DNA from: Paenibacillus sp. 37
GTDB taxonomy: Bacteria > Bacillota > Bacilli > Paenibacillales > Paenibacillaceae
DNA: 64,000 nucleotides
Direction of reading: 5' to 3'
Assembly (NCBI RefSeq): GCF_008386395.1
Contig: NZ_CP043761.1
Span: forward strand, 1,116,001 to 1,180,000
Of this stretch, positions 8,241-16,187 are shown piece by piece. The stretch's first letter is position 1; each line of letters starts with the position of its first letter. The translations under genes and the position numbers were made by a program. The notes under the pieces were generated by a model. It did not search any database. It was not told where the DNA came from and saw only the letters and a list, made by a program, of their open reading frames with translations.

Positions 8241-8493
8241 CCATTAAGTATTTCTCTACGTGTTCCATGATTACTTCAATAAAGATTCGATGAATGATTC
8301 AAGCTATATCTCTATTTTTAACCCTCCTCGTCAACGCTTCTACGTTCAATGCAGATAACAGGAACAGGCAAACTCTTGGTTTCATCTGATTCAGAGATTG
8401 CCGCGTATGTTGTACCTGTTATTCGATGTAACAAAACCACGCCGACATAAACTTACTTCAAAATCAATCTTATTTTTCCTTAAAAGTTTATTA

Positions 8494-8523
8494 TTGACAA
8501 CAAAGAACAAATTGCCATAAAAT
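8494..8523 (+). promoter_or_regulatory. SigA promoter of the siderophore operon
   Basis: TTGACA (8494-8499) and TAAAAT (8518-8523) are 18 bp apart. Transcription would start near 8530, inside or just before the Fur palindrome at 8534-8560, so bound Fur would block initiation. Confidence 0.75.
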
Positions 8524-8533
8524 AGATTTTATA

Positions 8534-8560
8534 TGATATTGATAATCATTATCAATATCA
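8534..8560 (+). promoter_or_regulatory. Fur box of the siderophore operon (perfect 27-bp palindrome)
   Basis: TGATATTGATAAT (8534-8546), a central C, and its exact reverse complement ATTATCAATATCA (8548-8560). The core differs from the classical 19-bp Fur consensus GATAATGATAATCATTATC at a single base. It immediately follows the -10 box of the only good promoter before the gene at 8629, implying iron repression of the whole operon. Confidence 0.9.
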
Positions 8561-8628
8561 ATATCAATCACAATAAATATTGATGAACGTATGAGCGAGT
8601 ACTTTCATTCGATCGAGGAGGATTTTCA

Positions 8629-9651
8629 GTGTTTCCGAAAGGGATTCATAATCTGCAAAACCGACTCATTATAAGCAAAGCGAGAGAAATGGGCATCACC
8701 TGTGAGCCACTTCTTGAGGGATGCGAAGATTTTCTGAAGCTGTCTGTAGGGGATAAAGAGATCATCATTAACAAGACCAGATCTCATCGTCTGCCGTTAA
8801 TCGCTGGACTGCTCGCGAAGAACAAGCAGGCATGTAATATGTTGCTGCATGAACAGGGGATGCCTGTACCATCATTTATCGTGATCCCGGAGATGGGGAG
8901 CGAAGCAGTAGCTTTTCTGAAAAAATACGGCTCCATTGTAGTGAAACCACTGGATGCGAGCAGCAGCATGGGCGTGACGTTGGATGTGCGTACCGCTGAT
9001 GAACTGGAGGCAGCCATTCGTCTTGCGAGTGTCCACGGCAGCAGCATTATGTTACAGCAATATGTGACCGGGATCGATTACAGAGTGCTGATTATCAACG
9101 GTGAAGTGGTGGCTGTGAACCAGTATCGACCTGTCTATGTCGAAGGAGACGGAACTTCAACCGTTCGGGCGTTAATTGAGCAGTTGAATCAGGATCGAAT
9201 CGCGATGACGAACATTGGCGAGTATGAAGCGTTTCCCCAGGTGGATGCAGAAACGGAACGACTGCTGGAGGTATTGCATGCACAAGGGACAACTCTGGAT
9301 GAAGTTCCTGCTGCTGGTGAAGAAATCGAGCTATATGATCTCCGTAACTCAGCCGCCGGAAAAATCAGTGAATTCTACAAGGATTGTACCGAAATCATTC
9401 ATCCCGAGAATGCGCGAATGATCGTTCAGGCGGCCCAAACTCTTCAGATTGATGTAGCAGGGGTCGATGTTCGTTGTCGTGATATCCGCACGCCGATCTC
9501 CAGAGAAGAAGGGGGCATTCTGGAAGTGAACGCCTTGCCGGATCTGACACACCACGTCTTTCCCCATGGGGGGACAACTCGTGATGTGGTTCGGTTATAT
9601 CTGGAATACTTGTGTCAGGAACAACTTGAATATAAGTCGTATAACTTATAA
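8629..9651 (+). CDS. ATP-grasp ligase, first gene of the siderophore operon
   Basis: 340 aa. The ATP-grasp fold is seen from GIHNLQNRLIISKA and NKTRSHRLPLIAGLLAKNKQ through the ATP-binding segment GSIVVKPLDASSSMGVTL (~102-119), YVTGIDYRVLIINGEVVAV, and a C-terminal metal site ILEVNALPDLTHH. It resembles the ATP-grasp part of cyanophycin synthetase and related carboxylate-amine ligases. The GTG start has GAGGAGGA 6 nt upstream. In the operon it would form an amide between a carboxylate and an amine, an extra step absent from the S. aureus sbn locus. The substrate is unknown. Confidence 0.75.
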   Translation: MFPKGIHNLQNRLIISKAREMGITCEPLLEGCEDFLKLSVGDKEIIINKTRSHRLPLIAGLLAKNKQACNMLLHEQGMPVPSFIVIPEMGSEAVAFLKKYGSIVVKPLDASSSMGVTLDVRTADELEAAIRLASVHGSSIMLQQYVTGIDYRVLIINGEVVAVNQYRPVYVEGDGTSTVRALIEQLNQDRIAMTNIGEYEAFPQVDAETERLLEVLHAQGTTLDEVPAAGEEIELYDLRNSAAGKISEFYKDCTEIIHPENARMIVQAAQTLQIDVAGVDVRCRDIRTPISREEGGILEVNALPDLTHHVFPHGGTTRDVVRLYLEYLCQEQLEYKSYNL

Positions 9652-9829
9652 CAACGTATAGATGACAATATATAACGAATATCAGATGATGGATGATAGA
9701 TACCATCATATATAAATCGGAACTTACCATGATTTTGAACCAAGACACCTTGCCATATATGAATAGTGCAGAACAAGAATCACAGGCAGCAGTTAAGCCT
9801 GAATCGATGATAAGGAGCGTTAAAGGGCT

Positions 9830-11185
9830 ATGTCAGTAGAAGTGCAGACGGAATATCTGAAGATGCAAAATGAGAAGGAGTCCAATGCAAGATCGTACCC
9901 CAGACATTTCCCGCTTGTCATTAGCAAGGCCCATGGGGTGAAGATTACGGATACGGAAGGCCGCGTATTCTACGATTGCCTGGCTGGTGCAGGAACATTG
10001 GCGCTAGGGCATAACCATGACACGGTGGTCAATGCCATTCGCGATGTCCTGGATCAGCAAATTCCGCTACATACACTGGATTTGGCAACGCCGCTGAAGC
10101 TCTCATATATGCAAGAACTGTTCTCCATTCTTCCAGCAGAGATGCAGAACAAGGCCAAAATCCAGTTCTGTGGTCCAACCGGAGCGGATGCCGTAGAAGC
10201 AGCCATTAAGCTGGTTAAACATGCAACAGGCGGCAAGTCCATTCTTGCCTTTCAGGGTGGTTATCACGGTTCGACCCAAGCAACGATGTCGATGAGTGGC
10301 AACCTGAGCAAGAAACAACATTTGCAAAGCCTGCTGCCGGATGTTCATTTCCTGCCTTTTCCTTATGAATACCGCTGCCCATTTGGTGTTGGTGAAGGCA
10401 TGACGGCCCGGTTAAGCGCACAGTATATCGAGAACTTGCTCGATGATAGCGAGAGCGGTATTGCCGCACCGTGCGGAGTCATTGTGGAGACGGTGCAGGG
10501 CGAGGGCGGGGCGATTCCGGCAGACATTGAATGGCTGAAGGAGCTGCGCCGAATCACAGCAGAGCGAAGCATTCCACTCATTATCGACGAAGTGCAGACA
10601 GGCATCGGACGCACAGGCCGAATGTTTTCATTTGAACATGCCGGAATTATACCCGATGTAATCATCTGCTCCAAAGCGGTCGGCGGAAGTCTGCCCATGT
10701 CTGTCGTCATCTATAAGGAAGAGCTGGACCAATGGCAGCCTGGTGCACACACAGGAACGTTCCGTGGCAATCAGCTGGCCATGGCTGCGGGACTTGCCAC
10801 ACTTCGTTATATCCGGGAACAGGATGTTCTACACAACGTGCATCTGCGCAGTGAGCAGTTCATGAATCAACTGAATGCATTGAAAGAGCGGTATGCAGAG
10901 ATTGGTGATGTGCGAGGCAGAGGATTGATGATTGGCGTTGAGGTGGTTGATCCAATGGGACGGAAGGATCGTCTGGGACATTATCTGCCTAATGGTGCGC
11001 TGGCTGAGTCTATTCAGCGTGAATGTTTCAAGAATGGACTAATTGTGGAACTGGGCGGGCGTCATTCAGCGGTTGTTCGTTTTCTGCCGCCACTGAATAT
11101 TACGGAACAAGAATCGGGCGCGATCCTGGCGATCTTTGAGAAATCGGTAGCTGAAGCGATTGCCTTAGCAACGGCTGCATGCTGA
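9830..11185 (+). CDS. dat: L-2,4-diaminobutyrate:2-oxoglutarate aminotransferase (RhbA/Dat type)
   Basis: 451 aa class III PLP aminotransferase. Signatures are the N-terminus YLKMQNEKESNARSYPRHFP and DCLAGAGTLALGHNH typical of RhbA/Dat, the phosphate-binding CGPTGADAVEAA, the PLP Asp in LIIDEVQTGIGRTG and the Schiff-base Lys in IICSKAVGG. The known reaction converts aspartate semialdehyde and glutamate to L-2,4-diaminobutyrate. In rhizobactin 1021 and Acinetobacter pathways this supplies a diamine; here it replaces the diaminopropionate enzymes SbnA/SbnB. AAGGAG lies 12 nt before the ATG. The stop overlaps the MFS gene start (ATGCTGA). Confidence 0.88.
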   Translation: MSVEVQTEYLKMQNEKESNARSYPRHFPLVISKAHGVKITDTEGRVFYDCLAGAGTLALGHNHDTVVNAIRDVLDQQIPLHTLDLATPLKLSYMQELFSILPAEMQNKAKIQFCGPTGADAVEAAIKLVKHATGGKSILAFQGGYHGSTQATMSMSGNLSKKQHLQSLLPDVHFLPFPYEYRCPFGVGEGMTARLSAQYIENLLDDSESGIAAPCGVIVETVQGEGGAIPADIEWLKELRRITAERSIPLIIDEVQTGIGRTGRMFSFEHAGIIPDVIICSKAVGGSLPMSVVIYKEELDQWQPGAHTGTFRGNQLAMAAGLATLRYIREQDVLHNVHLRSEQFMNQLNALKERYAEIGDVRGRGLMIGVEVVDPMGRKDRLGHYLPNGALAESIQRECFKNGLIVELGGRHSAVVRFLPPLNITEQESGAILAIFEKSVAEAIALATAAC

Positions 11186-12612
11186 AGCTGTCCCTGATGA
11201 AGAGGCATGCCGTATTACTCGCGATTCTGCTCGGTGCTTTTTCGCTGGTACTAACCAACAGTGCATTCAACCTGCTGCTGCCTTATTTTGTGCAATATTA
11301 TCAGATCTCTACGACAGCAGGAGGATGGATCATCGCCCTCTACATGCTCGCCATGACATTAACAATGCCACTGGCTTCCCTAATTGTGGACCGACTGGGG
11401 CGTAAGCAGACGTATATGTTGGGCATCAGTATCTATGGACTGTTCTCGGTGGCAGGTGCGTTGTTTTATCACTCCATCGAAGTACTCTTGCTGGTTCGTT
11501 TCATGCATGGGGTTGCCGCCGGGCTGATGATTCCGTTATCACTTGTGTTGCTGTTTGATGTATATGGACCGGAGGTAAGGGGACGAATTACAGGAGCGTG
11601 GGGGTTGCTGCTAATGCTGGCTCCTGCGGCTGGGCCAACGCTGGGCGGTTTCATCATTCAGTATGGACGGCTTGAAATGCTGTTCTGGCTTAATGTGCCG
11701 CTGGCTATATTCTCGTTCATCGGGTGCGGTCGAGTCATTCAGACCTATATCCCTGCACGTAGGAAAAAATGGCATCCATCCAGTGTCATAATGCTGATCT
11801 GCGCTGTAGGTGCCCTTAGTCTGGGGGTACAGTTGTACGCAAGTCCTGTCGTGGCAGTATGGGTACCTTGGATGCTGATTGCGCTTGGTGTGGTGTTGCT
11901 TATTCGTTTTGTCCAAACCGAGAATGGTCGCAAGGAACCACTGATCCGGTACCAGTTACTGCGGCGTAATGCCGTCTTTCCACTGACCGTGCTGATCTCG
12001 ACCATTCAGGATTGTGTCATGTTTGGCGTGATCTTTGCATTGCCGTTATTGTTCCAGGACGTCTTCCACCTGTCGCCGGCCCTGTCCGGTGCGTTGTTCA
12101 TTCCCTTGTCGATCTGTACAAGTCTGTTCATGTGGATTGGCGGCAGTTTGCTGGATCGCGGTCGGTCCATGCATTTTATCGCATGGGGTACGTTGCTGGT
12201 GTCCATATCGATCTTGTCGTTTGCGGTTCTGCCGATGGGAGCATCGATCTGGATCATCGGTATGCTCATGGCGTGCCGTGGAATTGGCGTTGGTCTGTCA
12301 GGCATGAGTATCTCTGCAATTGGCCTGCAAGCATTACCGGACGAAGACATGCACGAAGGGTCAGTGTTATCAACCACGATTGAGCGGCTGGCTTCTTCGT
12401 TTGCGGTGATGGGTATGACCCTGTATTACGATATGCGCTGGCAATGGCTAGCCGGGACAGGAACGTCCATGGAGATGGCAAAATGGGGAGCGCTCAAAGA
12501 GATCTGTATCGGACTTGGCTGTGCCATACTGCTTACACTTCCCCTGGTCTTACTTATAACCCGAAAGAAGGTTGGCATCATTGTTCGAGATGGAAAACAA
12601 GCTCCGGTCTGA
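11179..12612 (+). CDS. MFS transporter, probable siderophore exporter (DHA2/SbnD-like)
   Basis: 477 aa, hydrophobic throughout, with about 14 predicted membrane helices. MFS signatures are ALYMLAMTLTMPLASLIVDRLGRKQTYMLG (motif A region between helices 2 and 3, here quoted in two parts: ALYMLAMTLTMPL and DRLGRKQ) and the helix-5 motif C-like GPTLGGFI, typical of proton-driven exporters. It starts 7 nt inside the aminotransferase gene and is followed directly by an NIS synthetase, exactly as sbnD precedes sbnE in S. aureus. Export of the finished siderophore is the likely role. Confidence 0.82.
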   Translation: MLKLSLMKRHAVLLAILLGAFSLVLTNSAFNLLLPYFVQYYQISTTAGGWIIALYMLAMTLTMPLASLIVDRLGRKQTYMLGISIYGLFSVAGALFYHSIEVLLLVRFMHGVAAGLMIPLSLVLLFDVYGPEVRGRITGAWGLLLMLAPAAGPTLGGFIIQYGRLEMLFWLNVPLAIFSFIGCGRVIQTYIPARRKKWHPSSVIMLICAVGALSLGVQLYASPVVAVWVPWMLIALGVVLLIRFVQTENGRKEPLIRYQLLRRNAVFPLTVLISTIQDCVMFGVIFALPLLFQDVFHLSPALSGALFIPLSICTSLFMWIGGSLLDRGRSMHFIAWGTLLVSISILSFAVLPMGASIWIIGMLMACRGIGVGLSGMSISAIGLQALPDEDMHEGSVLSTTIERLASSFAVMGMTLYYDMRWQWLAGTGTSMEMAKWGALKEICIGLGCAILLTLPLVLLITRKKVGIIVRDGKQAPV

Positions 12613-14377
12613 GGCTGAGCAGCAGGCCCATGAACATTCGTGCAAGCTGTTGCTGAACTGTTACATACGTGAGCTTGCGCTAGAGAAAGAAAGCGATATT
12701 CGGATCAATCCGAATACGCTGACGTACGCGGTTGCTTTTCAAGCCAGCGGGGTGACGGTGACAGGTCGCTTGTCTTATTACTCTGCCATTGGGGAGCATG
12801 AATACCTCAGCATGGAATCTGGCGGGGAAACCGTGCATTATCGCGACCTGGTTCGTTGGATCACATCTGAATTAAGCGGGAATGGGGAACAGGGAGCGAG
12901 TTTGGATCAACGTGGAATGTTGAAGAGTGCGGTGGAAATGAAGAGTTCACTTGAGCTGGAGAATATACATCCATTGGGTGAAAATACGAACCGTGTCGAG
13001 GCGGCGTATGCCAGAGATTTTGCACAAAAGGTAGATAACAGTGTACGTAACCTTACCTTGTATATCGAACAAGCAGCGGGTCTCGACATCAACGACTATC
13101 GCACATCGGAACAGTCTTTGTTGGTTGGTCATCCGTTTCACCCGTTCCCGAAGAATTCCAAAGGCTTCAGCGAGCAGGATGTTCAGAAGTACAGTCCGGA
13201 GCTGCGCACATCGTTTCAACTCTGTTATATCGCGGTGAGGCAGGATGTCTACGTGCAGGAATGGGTCGATGACGAGGCGGCAATGGATTTGCATGATCTC
13301 CTGCGGAGTCATATGGAGCCTATTTTAAAAGGAAAGAGTGAGATGTATGGGCTGCTTCCCGTCCATCCATGGCAATACGCATATATATCTCGGTTGTCCG
13401 AGGTACAGCACTATATTCGAGATGAAAAATTAATTCTGCTTGGCAGTGCGGGGCCAATCGTCTATCCGACTTCTTCGGTCCGTACGGTATATGTTCCCGA
13501 ATGGAACTGCAATATCAAGCTGTCACTGAACATGCAGATCACCAACATGATTCGCACCAATAGTGCTGAGCAGATGCGCAGAACATTGGATGCCTCCAAA
13601 TACGTCAGCCAGCATGACTGTTTCGGTGCTGAACCGCACACCCATATTGCGTATGAGACAGGCGTAGCGACATGTAACTTTGATGATGAAGAGTTAACCA
13701 GTCTGTTTACGATAGCTTATCGGCCCGTTGAGTTTGACGTCGAGAATACGTATGTCTTATCCAGTCTGGTTGAAGCACCGATTCCCGGGATGCGGTCGCG
13801 ACTGATGACGATGCTGGGTGGTGGACGTGACATAGCTGAGCGCTGGATGGATCGTTATCTGGCATGTTCTCTGCTGCCGATTGTACGGGCGGCGGGAGAG
13901 AAAGGCATTCATTTTGAAGCCCATTTGCAGAATACGCTTGTGACATTAAAGGATGGCATGCCTGTGGATTTTATCGTCCGCGATCTGGAAGGGGTCAGTG
14001 TGGATGAGGAACTTATCCGTGAGCAGGATTGTGCTGCGTCCGATTTATTATTTTATTCGCGAGAGAACGCCTGGGCGCGGACATCGTACTACTTTATCGT
14101 CAATCATCTGGGGTCTCTGATTCATGCCATGGCGCGAGATGTGAACGTCCCGGAGGAGCATTTCTGGAAGCAAGTACGTGAGGTACTTGTGGAGGAACTG
14201 GAACGAACGGGCAATGCATATGTGCAACATCTGCTGATAACGGATGCATTTCTGGCCAAACAAAATCTGGTGAGTTGTCTAAGGGGTATCAGTCAGACTC
14301 CAGCCTACGTGCCAGTGAGCAATGTAATGAAACGAATAGGGAGTGAAGTGCGTGGGAGTCGTGGGATACAGGGCTGA
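12581..14377 (+). CDS. NIS siderophore synthetase, IucA/IucC family (synthetase 1, SbnE position)
   Basis: About 598 aa. The IucA/IucC N-terminal domain has the ATP-binding segment GHPFHPFPKNSKGFS (~185-198) and LPVHPWQYAYI; the C-terminal FhuF-like domain carries HFEAHLQNTLVTL and a conserved RDLEG. These enzymes adenylate a citrate carboxylate and couple it to an amine or alcohol. It lies right after the MFS exporter, the place of SbnE, which joins citrate to the first diamine in staphyloferrin B. Starts are ambiguous: TTG at 12581 has AAGAAGG at 9 nt, TTG at 12572 is too close to it, and ATG at 12590 is too far. It overlaps the MFS gene by ~30 nt. Confidence 0.85.
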   Translation: MFEMENKLRSEAEQQAHEHSCKLLLNCYIRELALEKESDIRINPNTLTYAVAFQASGVTVTGRLSYYSAIGEHEYLSMESGGETVHYRDLVRWITSELSGNGEQGASLDQRGMLKSAVEMKSSLELENIHPLGENTNRVEAAYARDFAQKVDNSVRNLTLYIEQAAGLDINDYRTSEQSLLVGHPFHPFPKNSKGFSEQDVQKYSPELRTSFQLCYIAVRQDVYVQEWVDDEAAMDLHDLLRSHMEPILKGKSEMYGLLPVHPWQYAYISRLSEVQHYIRDEKLILLGSAGPIVYPTSSVRTVYVPEWNCNIKLSLNMQITNMIRTNSAEQMRRTLDASKYVSQHDCFGAEPHTHIAYETGVATCNFDDEELTSLFTIAYRPVEFDVENTYVLSSLVEAPIPGMRSRLMTMLGGGRDIAERWMDRYLACSLLPIVRAAGEKGIHFEAHLQNTLVTLKDGMPVDFIVRDLEGVSVDEELIREQDCAASDLLFYSRENAWARTSYYFIVNHLGSLIHAMARDVNVPEEHFWKQVREVLVEELERTGNAYVQHLLITDAFLAKQNLVSCLRGISQTPAYVPVSNVMKRIGSEVRGSRGIQG

Positions 14378-16187
14378 AGCAGGCGGCAGGACAGAAGCGA
14401 TATACGTAAATGTACAGGAACGGATCATGCGGCAGACGCTGGAGGCGATGTGGTTCGAAGGCATTTTGGACAGTGATATGAGTGGAAGCGAATGGCGAAC
14501 CAGCGGCCTTACATCTTCCGGCGATTCTGTGGCGTACACGTGTGAAGCCGAACGAAAGTTTTCATTTGGCCGAGTGAAGGTGAAGAAGGGTTCGATTCAA
14601 AGGGAAGGCGTACCCTGCACCGATCTGGATCTGTTTTTGGAGGAAATCGTGCTGAACTCATTGAAGGGTGCCAATGTGACGGCTTTTATTCAGGAGCTGC
14701 TCGAAACGATGGCAAAGGACAGCCAGTGCCGGGCGATATTGCCGTTGAACATTCCGCTAGAAGATCGGCATTATGATGCGCTCGAAAGTCACATGACCGA
14801 CGGTCATCTGTATCACCCGAGTTACAAGTCGAGGTTAGGGTTTTCTCTGAAAGACAATCTGGCCTATGGTCCTGAGTTTAACTCTGAAGTTTCATTAGTC
14901 TGGGTGGCTGTGAAAAAAGAACTCGCTCAGACCGCTGTATCCGCGGGATATAGTTCTGAAGAATTGGTAAGGCAGCATCTGACTGCGGAGGACGTAGAGC
15001 GATTTCAAGAGGTTCTGGAGGGTGACGGTAAGACAGGTTCTGACGCGGATGATCGATATGTGTTCATTCCGGTTCATCCGTGGCAGTGGGAGCACCAGTT
15101 GGAGTCGGTATATGCCCGTCAACTGATGGATGGAGACATCGTGTATCTCGGTCCATCGTCTTCGCCCTATCGTGCACAGCAGTCAATCCGTTCGCTGTCG
15201 AACCGGGTGAACCCCGAAGCTCCTTACATTAAGCTGGCTCTCAGCATTACCAACACGTCGAGCACGCGGATTCTGGCACAGCATACGACCCAGAACGCAC
15301 CGTTGATCAGCGATTGGCTGGATAATCTCGTTCGTGAAGATGAGCTGTTGCAGCGGGCGCAGTTTGGCCTTTTAAAAGAAATCATGGGACTGTCGTTCCG
15401 TTATGAGCAGTTGCCTGCAACGCAGTATGGACGGGCCTACGGCACACTCGGAGGCATCTGGCGGGAGAATGTATCGGTTCACCTGAAGCAAGGTGAGACG
15501 GCGTGGCCGCTGAATGCGCTGATGTTGGTACAAGCGGATGGTGTTCCATTTATCCAGGATGCTGTAGAACGACATGGCGTGGAAAAGTGGAGCGAGGCCC
15601 TCGTTCGCACGGTTACACTGCCGATTATCCATCTGCTCTATGCACACGGGATTGCACTGGAATCTCATGCTCAGAATATCATTTTGGTACTGGAAGACGA
15701 TCTCCCGAAACGGATTATTATCAAGGATCTGCATGATGGTGTTCGCTATGTACCGGATCAACTGTTACATCCGGAAAGGGCACCGAAGCTGAACCCCGAG
15801 CCGGAAACTCATCGCAAGTTCAATCGGTATTCTTTCATCTATGCGGAAGATGTGTCGGAAGTCCGTGACTATACGTATGACGCATTCTTCTTTATCTGTA
15901 TGACGGATATTGCGTTGGCCTTTGAGAAGTTTGGATTGTCAGAGCAGTCATTCTGGCAGCTGTGCGCAGGTGTAATTGTGAATTATCAGAAGCAGCACCC
16001 GGAATACGCAGAGCGGTTTGTTGCATTTGACCTTTTTGCCGAAGATGCACTGATCGAAGAGATGACCAAGCGCCGTCTGTATGGGGATGGGGAGTTGTAT
16101 TTCCGTAAGGCGAGCAATCCGCTCAAGGTATCGAAGGATGCACTGGAATCACAGGGAACGCTTGAATTAAAGGGAATCGTCGAATGA
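14352..16187 (+). CDS. NIS siderophore synthetase, IucA/IucC family (synthetase 2, SbnF position)
   Basis: About 611 aa. Family motifs are DGHLYHPSYKSRLGFSLKD, VHPWQWEHQL, an ATP/nucleotide loop SLSNRVNPEAPYIKLALSIT, and ESHAQNIILVL followed by IIKDLHDGVR. The HPSYKSRxGF form is the one seen in type C synthetases such as IucC, AlcC and SbnF, which condense a mono-substituted citrate intermediate with a second amine. GTG at 14352 is chosen because AGGGAG lies 8 nt upstream; GTG at 14343 overlaps that site. It overlaps synthetase 1 by 26 nt and the next gene by 4 nt (ATGA). Confidence 0.85.
   Translation: MGVVGYRAEAGGRTEAIYVNVQERIMRQTLEAMWFEGILDSDMSGSEWRTSGLTSSGDSVAYTCEAERKFSFGRVKVKKGSIQREGVPCTDLDLFLEEIVLNSLKGANVTAFIQELLETMAKDSQCRAILPLNIPLEDRHYDALESHMTDGHLYHPSYKSRLGFSLKDNLAYGPEFNSEVSLVWVAVKKELAQTAVSAGYSSEELVRQHLTAEDVERFQEVLEGDGKTGSDADDRYVFIPVHPWQWEHQLESVYARQLMDGDIVYLGPSSSPYRAQQSIRSLSNRVNPEAPYIKLALSITNTSSTRILAQHTTQNAPLISDWLDNLVREDELLQRAQFGLLKEIMGLSFRYEQLPATQYGRAYGTLGGIWRENVSVHLKQGETAWPLNALMLVQADGVPFIQDAVERHGVEKWSEALVRTVTLPIIHLLYAHGIALESHAQNIILVLEDDLPKRIIIKDLHDGVRYVPDQLLHPERAPKLNPEPETHRKFNRYSFIYAEDVSEVRDYTYDAFFFICMTDIALAFEKFGLSEQSFWQLCAGVIVNYQKQHPEYAERFVAFDLFAEDALIEEMTKRRLYGDGELYFRKASNPLKVSKDALESQGTLELKGIVE

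Larger units (their letters stand above)
7566..8628. other. About 1 kb without a convincing gene; holds two Fur boxes and possible decayed coding sequence
   Basis: No gene longer than ~40 codons is supported. Features seen are three short ATGAATGCAT-like repeats (7671-7697), an orphan Fur-like box at 7908-7934 with an upstream TATAAT, a GC-richer stretch 7990-8245 that has coding-like composition but broken frames, and the promoter and Fur box of the siderophore operon at 8494-8560. Confidence 0.6.

Noticed and set aside
9729..9839. 36-codon open frame running into the aminotransferase start
   Set aside because: No ribosome binding site at its ATG; considered as a leader peptide, but nothing in its sequence suggests attenuation.
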